Numbered from the stretch's first letter, positions 25,477 through 33,865 are shown. The stretch is DNA of 64,000 nt from Holtiella tumoricola (GCF_027857615.1 NZ_JAQIFT010000007.1:11473-75472); one strand, 5' to 3'. The notes: generated by a model not told the origin, from the sequence alone. Made by a program: numbers and translations.

Positions 25477-26161
25477 TTTAACAAAACAATGTAGAGATAT
25501 AAAACAATTATCAGCACAGGCTCAAAAGGCTTGTGCTCTTTTTATGGAAGAATGCGAAAGACAAAAGTTAAATGTGCTTATAGTAGAAACATTAAGGACA
25601 AAAGAAAGGCAGTACTATTTAGCATGCCAAGGTAGAACAGTAGCACAAGCAAAAGCTATGGGCGTACCTGTAACATTTGCTGAGAAATATGCTAATCCAT
25701 CACAGAAGCAAGTTACTTGGACTTTAGACAGTAATCATTTAGGTGGTATGGCTTTTGACTTCTGTAAAAATGTAAAAGGGCAAGAGTATAGTGATAAAGC
25801 TTTCTTTAATAAGTGTGGAAAGATTGCATCTGAATTGGGATTAGAATGGGGAGGAGCTTTTGGAGACTCACCACATGTTCAAGTGCCTAAGGGGTGGAAA
25901 GAGCCAGTGATTAAAGAAGATCCAGAACTTAAAAAGGCAGTAACTAAAATCATTGATAGTGGCGTGCAGATAAATGATGCGAGCTGGAATAGGTTAGACA
26001 GAATTAATCTGAAGAACGTGCCAGCATTATTGAGTAAGTTGGGTGGAGTAGATAGGCTTGTGAAAGAAAACGTCATTACAGATGTTACACTTTGGAATAC
26101 AGGCAAGTATAATGTGAATCATGTAAGAAGTCTTTTAATTAAATATGGAAGTATATTGTAA
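25463..26161 (+). CDS. endolysin, M15-type L-alanyl-D-glutamate/D-Ala-D-Ala peptidase
   Basis: A 232-residue lysin. Residues 1-155 form an M15 (VanY/Ply500-like) zinc peptidase: ETLRTKERQYYLACQGRT, then SNHLGGMAFDFCKN with H and D zinc ligands, then LEWGGAFGDSPHVQV with the catalytic Asp/His region. Residues about 160-232 contain two short similar helical units (TKIIDSGVQINDASWNRLD and VKENVITDVTLWNTGKYN), probably a wall-binding domain. There is no signal peptide, so export needs the holin encoded just upstream. Confidence 0.9.
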   Translation: MKMSDLTKQCRDIKQLSAQAQKACALFMEECERQKLNVLIVETLRTKERQYYLACQGRTVAQAKAMGVPVTFAEKYANPSQKQVTWTLDSNHLGGMAFDFCKNVKGQEYSDKAFFNKCGKIASELGLEWGGAFGDSPHVQVPKGWKEPVIKEDPELKKAVTKIIDSGVQINDASWNRLDRINLKNVPALLSKLGGVDRLVKENVITDVTLWNTGKYNVNHVRSLLIKYGSIL

Positions 26162-26188
26162 GGTAGAGCCTAGGCTCTACCTTTTATT
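26162..26188 (+). terminator. terminator at the end of the lysis module
   Basis: GGTAGAGCC (26162-26170), two-base loop, GGCTCTACC (26173-26181), then a T-rich run. It closes the phage late operon; everything to its right is accessory DNA. Confidence 0.85.
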
Positions 26189-26292
26189 TTTTTGATTAAA
26201 TGATGATTTTATTTAAATAATATGATAAAAATAGATATCTTATAGACTTATAAATTAGAATTTGTCTGTGATTATACAAGGAGAGTTTAGAT

Positions 26293-26671
26293 ATGAATTT
26301 TCAGTCAAGTCTTTTTCAAGAGGTTGCGATAGAAACAATCGATGATATTTTTAATAATGCGTTATAGGAAAAAGTGATTTGAGAAGCAAAGTTTTGGATG
26401 GTGGAATGTTTAATACAACCTATGTTGTAGAATATGGCTTAGTACATAAGAAAGCTGTTCTACGGTTGAACACTGTAAATCCTGACTTGCTTATGGGATT
26501 TGAAGAAAATCTGATGAAAGCAGAGGTACATGTTTACAGGGAACAGGCTACGCAGTCATTAAACAAGTATTACAGAATGGTAAGCTAGGATGGAATCTCA
26601 TAGAATATCATAAAGATGGGGGTATCCTATCTAATAAGCAATTAGAAGTACTTCAGAAAAAATATAAATAA
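26293..26671 (+). pseudogene. broken aminoglycoside-phosphotransferase-like kinase gene
   Basis: ATG 26293 with AAGGAG upstream gives 24 codons (MNFQSSLFQEVAIETIDDIF...) before a TAG. Reading on in another frame from about 26364 gives IGKSDLRSKVLDGGMFNTTY and YGLVHKKAVLRLNTVNPDLL, which resembles the ATP-binding N-lobe of the APH/choline kinase superfamily. That frame stops at 26588 and a third frame carries a further fragment to 26671 (QNGKLGWNLIEYHKDGGI). The catalytic HGD and DFD motifs are absent. The gene is clearly dead: at least one frameshift and a large deletion. Confidence 0.7.
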
Positions 26672-26829
26672 AATAATAGTAAAGCATAGGAAAGGTTTTG
26701 TTAATAAGAAGTTTTTATATGATTTTTTTTGTAATAAATAAATGAAAATAAAATAATAAAATAATATATATAAATTAATACAATTTTGTTACGATATAAA
26801 TATAAAGAAAATATAAAGGAGTGATAGAA

Positions 26830-27746
26830 ATGCAGAAAAAAGTTTTTTTAGAAGAATAATTGCATGGGTTTTAATAGTAACTTCCATATGTTTTTCAGGA
26901 ACAATCAATATTTTGGCTGAAAATATTGATTGTAGTGAAGTTGAGTGTGAAGAGTGCATGAGTGAAGAAATTATTCAATATGCAAAAGCGATGTACTATA
27001 ATTTAAATGAAAATGAAAGAATGATATTTGAAAAAGTAATATCAGAGGATAAAGATTTAATAGAATTTCATAAAAAATATATTAATCCTAGCTATACACT
27101 AACAATAAATTCACGTGTTAGGCGTAGTGCTTGGGGCGAGGTGACTAGTGCTGTTAATGCGCTTAAGAATAATTTAAATGCCTTAAATTTATCAGCAGCA
27201 GTACGATATGCATTAATTGCATGTGGAACAGGTGGCGTTGGAGCTGCATTAGAGCCCACTTTGGTTGGAGAGGCTATAGCAGCGATTATAGTTGGTGTTC
27301 CAACAGTAACAGTAGTAGCATTGAATTGGGATGAAGTAAGTAAAAATTGGGATGGAATTGTAAAGGCATTTGAAGATGCATTTAGACCATTGGGGAGAAA
27401 GGTCACCAGGAGTATAACAGTTGCACTAGATAAACTTAGAGATAAAGCTAAAAGATCAGAAAAAGATGAACCAAAAGTTGAAGATGTTGCAGGAAGAAGT
27501 GGATGGACAAAAGAAAAAAGTGAAGATGAAGTTTTAAGCAAGGTTAATGGTAAGAAGGCACCTGCTACAAAGGGAAGAGATGGAACTGTAAAAATACCTG
27601 TTGTTGATAAAAAAACAGGTAAAGTTATTGGGGAGATACATTTAAAGCAACCTGTTAAAGGAAAAGGAAAAACAAAATATCCGTCACATTATCACGATAA
27701 AACGAATAAGTTAGGGAAAGGTTCCGGGCATCATTGGTATTGGTAA
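26830..27746 (+). CDS. secreted toxin-like protein, expression requires a -1 frameshift
   Basis: ATG 26830 with AAAGGAG gives only nine codons in frame, but a -1 shift at 26844-26850 joins it to a long open frame. The combined product of about 305 residues has a classical signal peptide (basic RRIIAW, hydrophobic VLIVTSICFSG, cleavage near ILA-EN). A Cys-containing N-region (CSEVECEEC) follows, then a hydrophobic glycine-rich stretch (about residues 125-160 of the combined product). The basic C-terminus has PVVDKKTGKVIG and a histidine-rich end (YPSHYHD, GSGHHWYW). The C-terminus resembles toxin domains of polymorphic toxins, possibly a metal-dependent nuclease. An immunity-like gene follows. 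Confidence 0.65.
26844..26850 (+). promoter_or_regulatory. slippery heptamer T TTT TTA in the toxin signal-peptide region
   Basis: In the frame of ATG 26830 the codons are GTT TTT TTA, so bases 26844-26850 are T TTT TTA in exact X XXY YYZ phase. A -1 slip moves from a nine-codon dead end into the signal peptide and toxin frame. The run of seven T preceded by six A is also a natural hotspot for replication slippage. Confidence 0.6.
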
Positions 27747-27773
27747 TAAAATACATCATAAGGAGAGCACAAG

Positions 27774-28268
27774 ATGTTTCGAATATGTAACAATATAATA
27801 GATTTTAATGTAGGATTTAAAGAAGGGTTTGAAAATGAAGTTAGAATTTTGAAGAAATTTCTATATAGAGAATCACTTATATTTTTAATGCCAATAGTAG
27901 AATGGCCTGAATATCCATTAACTTCTATGCAAAAAAGATATATTGAAAATAATTTATATATATCTAATAAAGAGATAATATTCGATACTCCAGAGGATAT
28001 TATAGAAGAACTCAAAAATTGTAAAATTCATTGGATACAACCTAGAAATGATAAGGAGATACAAGAATTATTAGAGGATAGCCCATATATGTATAGTTGG
28101 TGTATTATACAAAATGGAGAGTATAATCTACATGAATATGAAATGCTCTTACATATTGAGGAAAACTATAATTATGAAGGGAAGGAATATAGAGCATTAA
28201 TAATAAAAGAAAAAAATGAGGGAAATTTTGAAAAAATTATTTTCCCTAAGATATTAAAAGTTATATAA
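27774..28268 (+). CDS. candidate immunity protein for the secreted toxin
   Basis: A 164-residue protein with AAGGAGAG before ATG 27774, starting 27 bases after the toxin-like gene. It has no signal peptide and no membrane segment. It is acidic and rich in Glu, Ile, Asn and Tyr, for example EDIIEELKNCKIHWIQPRND and SWCIIQNGEYNLHEYEMLL. A cytoplasmic, acidic, unrelated protein immediately behind a secreted basic toxin is the usual layout of toxin/immunity pairs. No immunity family can be named. The pair ends at a strong inverted repeat. Confidence 0.55.
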   Translation: MFRICNNIIDFNVGFKEGFENEVRILKKFLYRESLIFLMPIVEWPEYPLTSMQKRYIENNLYISNKEIIFDTPEDIIEELKNCKIHWIQPRNDKEIQELLEDSPYMYSWCIIQNGEYNLHEYEMLLHIEENYNYEGKEYRALIIKEKNEGNFEKIIFPKILKVI

Positions 28269-28289
28269 AAGTAATTTAGGAATAATATA

Positions 28290-28329
28290 GAGCTACTTTT
28301 TATAGTGTTAACACTATAAAAAGTAGCTC
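28290..28329. terminator. 40-base perfect palindrome, probable bidirectional terminator
   Basis: GAGCTACTTTTTATAGTG (28290-28307), TTAA, and its exact complement (28312-28329). The 18-base-pair stem contains an internal T-run on each strand, so either strand could terminate transcription. It lies 21 bases after the immunity-like gene. Confidence 0.65.
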
Positions 28330-28520
28330 CGTTTAGTTTAAGTATAGAGATATAAAGTATTTATTGATGATTCTAAATAATATAGATGGTTGAAAGGTAA
28401 ACTATATAGTGAGAATTTGTTAAATACATACATTTAAGTGATTACAGATAAAAATTTATATGATATGATTCACAAATATTATATAAATTTTGATTTGAGG
28501 AATGTACAAAAATTCTTTTT

Positions 28521-28691
28521 CTAATTTTATATTCAGTAGAAAATATAAGACATGATAGTTATAATCCACAAAGATGGGGAATCAAGCAATATATGGAACA
28601 GGGAAGAAGTTACCCAGAATACCTTTTAGAAAGTTCTTGCAGAATAGCTAACCCAGCAGCACAAAGTGCGCAGGCTTTAATCAAACGATGA
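28521..28691 (+). pseudogene. gene remnant of unknown family
   Basis: A 56-codon open frame ending TGA 28689-28691 with no start codon or ribosome-binding site. It encodes protein-like sequence (VENIRHDSYNPQRWGIKQYM, then ESSCRIANPAAQSAQALIKR). It looks like the C-terminal end of a lost gene. I do not recognise the family. It lies in the decayed region to the right of the toxin module. Confidence 0.45.
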
Positions 28692-28766
28692 AGGAGAGGG
28701 GGATAGCCTATAAAAAATTAATAGAAGATTGGAAAAGATACTAACCACAATGGAAACCAAGGATAG

Positions 28767-28889
28767 ACAGGTGAAAAAATTGATGAGGGCAAAAAAGTAA
28801 CTTTTGAAAAGACGGGTTCGCATGAAAAAGGGATTATGCTGAGGTATGAAGAACTAGAAAGTGTAGAAAGAACAAAATGGAAAGAATAA
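28767..28889 (+). pseudogene. second gene remnant in the decayed region
   Basis: A 40-codon open frame after a stop at 28764, ending TAA 28887-28889, without a start codon. It reads TGEKIDEGKKVTFEKTGSHE and then KGIMLRYEELESVERTKWKE. It is charged and protein-like but not recognised. Together with the preceding remnant it suggests a former accessory gene pair, perhaps an older toxin/immunity cassette, now erased. Confidence 0.35.
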
Positions 28890-29117
28890 TATATATACAA
28901 GTAATGAAAGGATACATTAGAGAAAATTAAAAAGTTACTTACTAAGGGTGATAAATAATTATCATTTGAGAGCAAGTAACTTTATTTTTATATGAAAATA
29001 AGAGTACACTAATCTACTTATAAGTTATTTTCTATAGAGATATGTAAAACTAGCTGTATTACAATAATGTAATTATAATGTCGTGATATATGTAAAGCAA
29101 ATGTATTTTAAATAATA

Positions 29118-29143
29118 AAAAAGTAGCCCGCAAGCTACTTTTT
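29118..29143. terminator. terminator hairpin in the decayed region
   Basis: AAAAAGTAGC (29118-29127) and GCTACTTTTT (29134-29143) form a 10-base-pair stem with A-run and T-run on the two sides, so it could work in both directions. No intact gene ends here on either strand. Confidence 0.6.
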
Positions 29144-29469
29144 ACATCATCTTAAAAATTAAAAATAACATTAATTAACGACAAAAATAATATATCATTC
29201 TCAAAGAGAAAAAGCAACCCACTTCAAGAGTAGATTGCTTTTTAGGAAGCTATTAGGTTGACATACTGTCAACAAAGTATTGCGATGAATAATTAAATGA
29301 TAAAATAAAATTATAATTTTGTCAATATATAATGTATTATGTGATAAAATAACGAAATATAAAGATAAATACTGAAAAATAACATGTGTTGTGTTTTAAT
29401 ATACATGTAGCGGAATAAATGGTTACATAATAGATATTCATTGAGTAAAAAAGTACGATTAAGCGAAAA

Positions 29470-29498
29470 TAGACTAGTTGGGGGACTAGTCTATTTTT
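29470..29498 (+). terminator. terminator hairpin before the Cys-rich host gene
   Basis: TAGACTAGT (29470-29478) and ACTAGTCTA (29485-29493) flank a TGGGGG loop and are followed by five T. It is a clear intrinsic terminator shape, but no intact gene precedes it, so it may be left from a deleted gene. Confidence 0.6.
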
Positions 29499-29807
29499 GT
29501 TGTTATATAGAGATTTTGAAATGAAAAAACAGCACCTAACGAGTAGATACTGTTTTTGGGCTTGCAATTAAATTTTATACAAGGATTAACTTATTATAAC
29601 ATTAAATATATAACTTATTCAAGAGTGGATTACGGATGATTTTTTGAATCTGCTACCTTTTGGGTTAAATTAAGAGTTTGAAATGCAAAATAGTACCTAT
29701 TTTTCAATAGATGCCATTTTGCATGATAAGAACAAAAAAGAAGTGCAGAGGTATTATAGCGTTATCTAGGAAGCGGTTCAAGTGGTAGGTTAGGGGGGTG
29801 TTATCTT

Positions 29808-30725
29808 ATTTTACCAATTGGTGAACCAAAATGTTTAACCATGATGGCTCCTGTTGTATTCGATGAATGCGGTATTAATCTTTGCCGTGTTTTCTCAATA
29901 GATGATTTAGTAGACGCATGTGAAGGACCAACAAATCGTACAACAGACATCGTGTTCGATGGTCTTACAACTTTAGATTTGAAAAATGCAAACACTATCC
30001 AAGTTAAAGTAGTAGATATCGACTTCAATTTTATATGCCCAGAAACCTGCAGATATTCAGAAATTAAACCAAGCAAGAACACACCTAATTTATCAAGAGT
30101 AGTATTAAGAGACATCGACGTAACATTCGTAGTAAGCATCATGGATTCTACTTGTAAAGTTTGTAAAGAAGGTATGATGACATTAAGATACCTTCCAGGC
30201 GAAAACTGCCCAGGTTACTCAGAAGACACTAATCCTAGCAACATCGCATTTGATCTTTATACACCATATGGTATTTCTTACGCTCCAGAAAACCCAGCAG
30301 GTTGTAACAAACTTGTTCCAACAATTAACTATATTGGTTTCGTAGAAAATCAACATTGCCAAAACTGCAACTGCCCAGAACCACATCATGTATTCCGTGA
30401 ATTTGAAGCTAACAACAGCTTACGTCAAGGAATCTCAGCTCAAGGTCTTGCAAAAGTTATTGGTAAAGATGACGATTGTATGGCAATTGGTCTTACAATG
30501 TATTTCAAAGTTGTTTACTTCGTACAATACAAATTCCATCATGAAGGACTTTGTGTACCTCCTAAATTCTTAGCAGTTAACAGTACAGAAGTAAGTAGCT
30601 GTAAAGAATTCTGTGATGGCGATCTTCTTGAGCCATGTATCCAACCTCTTAACGTAGGTGAAAGACCAAAATGTTTAGAACAAGGTTGTGGATGTACTCC
30701 TAGAAGACCTGAACCTAGAAACTAA
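29808..30725 (+). CDS. Cys-rich, probably abundant surface or spore protein
   Basis: About 305 residues if read from ATT 29808, or 294 from ATG 29841. ATT 29808 follows a strong AGGGGGGTG site, whereas ATG 29841 has none. The extra codons (LPIGEPKCLTMM) echo the C-terminal VGERPKCLEQ, so they look coding. Cysteines occur in pairs and clusters (CPETC, CKVCK, CQNCNCP, CGC), the rest is strand-rich, and there is no signal peptide. Codons are strongly biased to AAC, TTC, ATC and CTT, as in highly expressed genes like leuS. A cross-linked spore coat or envelope protein is a reasonable guess, but no family is recognised. Confidence 0.65.
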   Translation: MLPIGEPKCLTMMAPVVFDECGINLCRVFSIDDLVDACEGPTNRTTDIVFDGLTTLDLKNANTIQVKVVDIDFNFICPETCRYSEIKPSKNTPNLSRVVLRDIDVTFVVSIMDSTCKVCKEGMMTLRYLPGENCPGYSEDTNPSNIAFDLYTPYGISYAPENPAGCNKLVPTINYIGFVENQHCQNCNCPEPHHVFREFEANNSLRQGISAQGLAKVIGKDDDCMAIGLTMYFKVVYFVQYKFHHEGLCVPPKFLAVNSTEVSSCKEFCDGDLLEPCIQPLNVGERPKCLEQGCGCTPRRPEPRN

Positions 30726-30751
30726 TTTAAGTGGGATTGTAGATAGATATA

Positions 30752-30790
30752 AATAAAGAGGGCTACCTTTAGTAGGTAGCCCTCTTTATT
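30752..30790. terminator. bidirectional terminator between convergent genes
   Basis: AATAAAGAGGGCTACC (30752-30767) pairs perfectly with GGTAGCCCTCTTTATT (30775-30790) around a seven-base loop. It serves the Cys-rich gene from the left and the chemotaxis receptor gene from the right; the receptor stop codon lies at its edge. Confidence 0.85.
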
Positions 30791-32466
30791 TATTCAATAT
30801 TAAAAGTAAATTGACTTAACAGAAGATTAAGTTCTTGAGATTTGGCAGCCAGATTTTCAGAAATCATAGCGCTTTTAGATGCAAAGTCTGCAATATCTGT
30901 AGTAATAGTTGAAACTTCTTTTATATCTTCTTCCATATGAGTAAGTGTTGTAGCTTGTTCTTTAGAAGAGTATGTAATAGAAGTAATAGGAGATAAGGTA
31001 GAGTGGACTTTGGTAATTAACACGTCTAATATATCTATTGTTTGTTGAACGATTTCATTACCTTTCAAGGTAGTATTTATACTGTTTTCAATAAGGGTAG
31101 TAGACTTCTTGACAGCAGATGCACTTTTAATAGAGAGTTCGTGCATTTCCCTAGCAATGAGATTAAATGCATTAGCTTGACTACCAAAGCGAGAAGCTTC
31201 AATAGTTGCATTAAGAGATAGAAGATGACTTTCTGAAGCAATACCATCAATAACTTCTATAATCTGCTTAATATCAAAGGTTGATTTTTTGATATCGTCC
31301 ATAGTATGAGTGAGAGCAATGATTTGTTCACTATTATCTTCGATAAAGGAAGTAAGTTCAAGAGATAGATCATACAATGAATGGGCAGATAATGTATTTT
31401 CATTAGATTTTACAGATACATCATCAATGACTTTGAAAAGTTGAGTAATGAGTCCCTTTTGATGAATATTTTGTGCAGCAAGTTCTTTAGAGCCTTCTAG
31501 CACATGAAGTGCATTTTCACTTACATCATGAGTAGCTAAATGGATCTGATGTAAGGTTGTATTAAGAGAATTAGAGATATGTAAAATAGAATGTTCAATT
31601 GTTTTGAAATCTCCTTTATAATGGCTTGCAATCTGAATGTCCATGTGCCCGTTCGCTAAAAGAGAAAGTGTATGAGAAATATCTTCAATATAACTTTTAA
31701 GCGTAGAGGTAGACTCTTCAAGGCAAATTGCAAGCTGACCAATTTCATCATTGTTTTTATAAGGAACAGTAATATTTAGATGTCCACCAGCAAATTTTGT
31801 AAGGCAATCTTTAAAGGTATCTAGAGGTTGTGTGATGCTTTTTGTAATAATAAATGAAATATAAAGGCCTAATAGAATACTGACTATAGTAAGGCAAGCA
31901 ATAATTGAGATTACAATAGTTTTTAAGAGTAAGATCTGTTCAATTTTAGCTTGAGCAGACATTTGAGCATAATCTGTAAGATTTGTAGCAATAGTGTGTG
32001 CTTTAGAGATTGTTATAACATAATCATTTTGTAAAATAGACAATGCACGTTCTGTATCTGATGCTAAGCTAGCTGCTAGAATATCTTGATGAAATACTTT
32101 AAGTTCATTGAGATAAAGTTCCAGATTTTCTAATTGCTCTAAATATGTTATATCTGGATTTTCATTAATACTATAGAGATTTCCAATGGCATTTAACATA
32201 TCTGCATTTGTTTGAAGGATAGAGCTTGTACTATTATTGATGATGATTTTGTACATTTCTTTTTCTAAAGTATTAAAGCCATTTTTAATAACCCAACTAT
32301 AGTGTTCAGTTGAAAAAGATTGGTTATATAATGACTCGGTATTACGGGAAAGGATATCTAGGCTGAATAATGAAATACTAGAAACCATAATAAGAAGTGA
32401 AATAAGAGAAAAGAATCCTATAAGATTTCTTTGGCGTATAGAACAACGTGTCAAATGTTTTATCAA
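30790..32466 (-). CDS. methyl-accepting chemotaxis protein, divergent
   Basis: A 558-residue receptor. TTG at 32466 is preferred since AAGGGGG lies about nine bases upstream, and this puts the basic start (IKHLTRCSIRQRN) before membrane helix 1 (about 15-35). A helical periplasmic sensor follows to about 180, then membrane helix 2 (about 187-212), HAMP (about 213-265) and a long cytoplasmic coiled coil. The tip is unusual: SHLLSLNATIEASRFGSQAN then IAREMHELSIKSA, instead of the standard QTNLLALNAAIEAARAGE with GFAVVA. It may still bind CheA/CheW, but less typically. No other chemotaxis gene is near. Confidence 0.85.
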   Translation of the reverse strand: MIKHLTRCSIRQRNLIGFFSLISLLIMVSSISLFSLDILSRNTESLYNQSFSTEHYSWVIKNGFNTLEKEMYKIIINNSTSSILQTNADMLNAIGNLYSINENPDITYLEQLENLELYLNELKVFHQDILAASLASDTERALSILQNDYVITISKAHTIATNLTDYAQMSAQAKIEQILLLKTIVISIIACLTIVSILLGLYISFIITKSITQPLDTFKDCLTKFAGGHLNITVPYKNNDEIGQLAICLEESTSTLKSYIEDISHTLSLLANGHMDIQIASHYKGDFKTIEHSILHISNSLNTTLHQIHLATHDVSENALHVLEGSKELAAQNIHQKGLITQLFKVIDDVSVKSNENTLSAHSLYDLSLELTSFIEDNSEQIIALTHTMDDIKKSTFDIKQIIEVIDGIASESHLLSLNATIEASRFGSQANAFNLIAREMHELSIKSASAVKKSTTLIENSINTTLKGNEIVQQTIDILDVLITKVHSTLSPITSITYSSKEQATTLTHMEEDIKEVSTITTDIADFASKSAMISENLAAKSQELNLLLSQFTFNIE

Positions 32467-32581
32467 TGGAAAGCCCCCTTGAGTAGTAAATATAAAGTAA
32501 TATAGGGTTAGCTTACTCAAAGAAGGTTAAATTTTGGTTAAAAAGAGATTAGAGATATGTAAAGTTTGAACTGATGTAAAT

Positions 32582-32612
32582 AAAAAGGAAGTACTATAAA
32601 GCACTTCCTTAT
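32582..32612 (-). terminator. terminator of the ThrE operon
   Basis: On the minus strand AAGGAAGT (32610-32603) pairs with ACTTCCTT (32592-32585) and is followed by a T-rich tail. It lies just downstream of the smaller exporter gene. Confidence 0.75.
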
Positions 32613-33052
32613 ATCTTTTGTCTACGAGGACGGAAAAGTAGTGGTAAAAGGGCTGCCATAATGATAGCACCTGCTATAACACCTGAAAGTTGAAAGGTGG
32701 TAAGTGCATATTCTAATGCTTTTGTATGATCAGAAAAAAGTAGTGCATACATGGTTCGATAAAGCCCTATACCGGGAACAAGAGGTATAATACCAGGAAT
32801 TAAGAAGACTGTAACAGGTGCTCTTTTATATTTAGCTAAAAAGTAAGAGCCTTGGGCTACAAAATAAGCACCTAAAAAAGTAAACAGTACATCTGAATAA
32901 TTATTTAGTACTCCAACAATATAAATACCCCATCCTATAGCACCTATGATGCCACAAGCAATAAGATGCTTCTTCTGGACATTAAAAAGTATAGAAAAGA
33001 AGATTGTAGCAAAAAAGGCACTAATTACATGGACGAAAAAGGATAAAATCAT
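32609..33052 (-). CDS. threonine/serine exporter, C-terminal half protein (DUF3815)
   Basis: A 147-residue membrane protein with four or five helices and the motif PVTVFLIPGIIPLVPGIGLY, which is characteristic of the ThrE second half (DUF3815, YjjB-like). In many Firmicutes ThrE is split in two separately encoded halves that together export threonine or serine. The ATG overlaps the stop codon of the upstream half (ATGA), with AGGAGG before it, so the two are made together. Confidence 0.88.
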   Translation of the reverse strand: MILSFFVHVISAFFATIFFSILFNVQKKHLIACGIIGAIGWGIYIVGVLNNYSDVLFTFLGAYFVAQGSYFLAKYKRAPVTVFLIPGIIPLVPGIGLYRTMYALLFSDHTKALEYALTTFQLSGVIAGAIIMAALLPLLFRPRRQKI

Positions 33053-33831
33053 ATTAAACCTCCTAGATAAAAACCAATACTCATTGGAATACCAACACCA
33101 GCTGCAATGGCAACTGCAATAAAGAGTGCTTCAGCAAGGCGTGAAATACCAGAAAGGAGCTCATCTCCTATAGTATCGCGAATACCATTAGTAAAGGCGA
33201 GTCCAGGTACAAGTGGCATGATACCACCAATAACAATCGCTTCTGTATCTACAATATTGGCAACAAATAAGTTGAGGATTGCAATAATTGTACCAATAAA
33301 GAGAGAAACCATAAAGAGAATTAAATAGTTTACGATCTCTTTAGAGCGTAGATTCTGTTGTATAACAGAGACGCAAGCACCTATAACACAAGCAATCAAA
33401 AACTCTGTTAATTTCCCATTGAACATAATGGAGAAAAAGCCAGCACTAAAGGCTGTAGCAAAGGTCATGATTCTAGGTGAATAGGAAGGGGCAGTATCAA
33501 TTGCTTTTAAAGTAACGATAGCTTCATCTAGAGTAAGGGTACCTTCAACATAATTACGAGAAAGTTGATTGACTTTTTCGATTTTATCCATACGCGTACT
33601 ACGATTTTTAATACGTGTTAACGTCGTTGCGTTATGAGAATTTTTTGTTTTGAGGGTTGCCATAACTACAGTAGGTGTAACAAATGTATCTACTTTATCA
33701 AAATGGTGATGAGATAGAATTCTACAAATAGTATCTTCTACGCGATAGGTTTCAGCACCACTTTTTAGCATGATTTCACCCAGGTTAACAGCAAAAGCAA
33801 GTACTGCTTCAAAGTCATTGTTTTGTTCCAT
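33049..33831 (-). CDS. threonine/serine exporter, N-terminal half protein (DUF1212)
   Basis: A 260-residue protein. Residues 1-115 are a soluble domain with the family marks AVNLGEIMLKSGAETYRVED and THLTRIKNRSTRMDKIE-like text. Residues about 120-260 contain five membrane helices with IGGIMPLVPGLAFTNGIRDT, the signature of the ThrE/YjjP family. It forms the exporter with the following gene. A promoter lies immediately upstream on the minus strand. Substrates beyond threonine and serine cannot be excluded. Confidence 0.9.
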   Translation of the reverse strand: MEQNNDFEAVLAFAVNLGEIMLKSGAETYRVEDTICRILSHHHFDKVDTFVTPTVVMATLKTKNSHNATTLTRIKNRSTRMDKIEKVNQLSRNYVEGTLTLDEAIVTLKAIDTAPSYSPRIMTFATAFSAGFFSIMFNGKLTEFLIACVIGACVSVIQQNLRSKEIVNYLILFMVSLFIGTIIAILNLFVANIVDTEAIVIGGIMPLVPGLAFTNGIRDTIGDELLSGISRLAEALFIAVAIAAGVGIPMSIGFYLGGLI

Positions 33832-33865
33832 AATAAGGCCTCACTGAGTAAAAATATTTAACATA

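Larger units (their letters stand above)
28330..29800. other. gene-poor, hairpin-rich region at the prophage right end
   Basis: About 1.5 kb with no intact gene. It holds the two remnants at 28521 and 28767 and a series of terminator-like hairpins: 28931-28983, 29118-29143, 29209-29243 and 29470-29498. The rest is AT-rich sequence without ribosome-binding sites before long frames. The prophage right attachment site probably lies in this stretch or just after it. It cannot be placed because the left end is not in the window. Confidence 0.5.

Noticed and set aside
1..26190. Interpretation as a tailocin (phage tail-like bacteriocin)
   Set aside because: Terminase, portal, scaffold, decoration and major capsid genes are all present and look intact, so this is a full phage late region.
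27092..27541. 149-codon minus-strand frame opposite the toxin-like gene
   Set aside because: Low-complexity Ser/Ala/Thr composition typical of an antisense shadow, and no ribosome-binding site. The plus strand has a convincing secreted protein.
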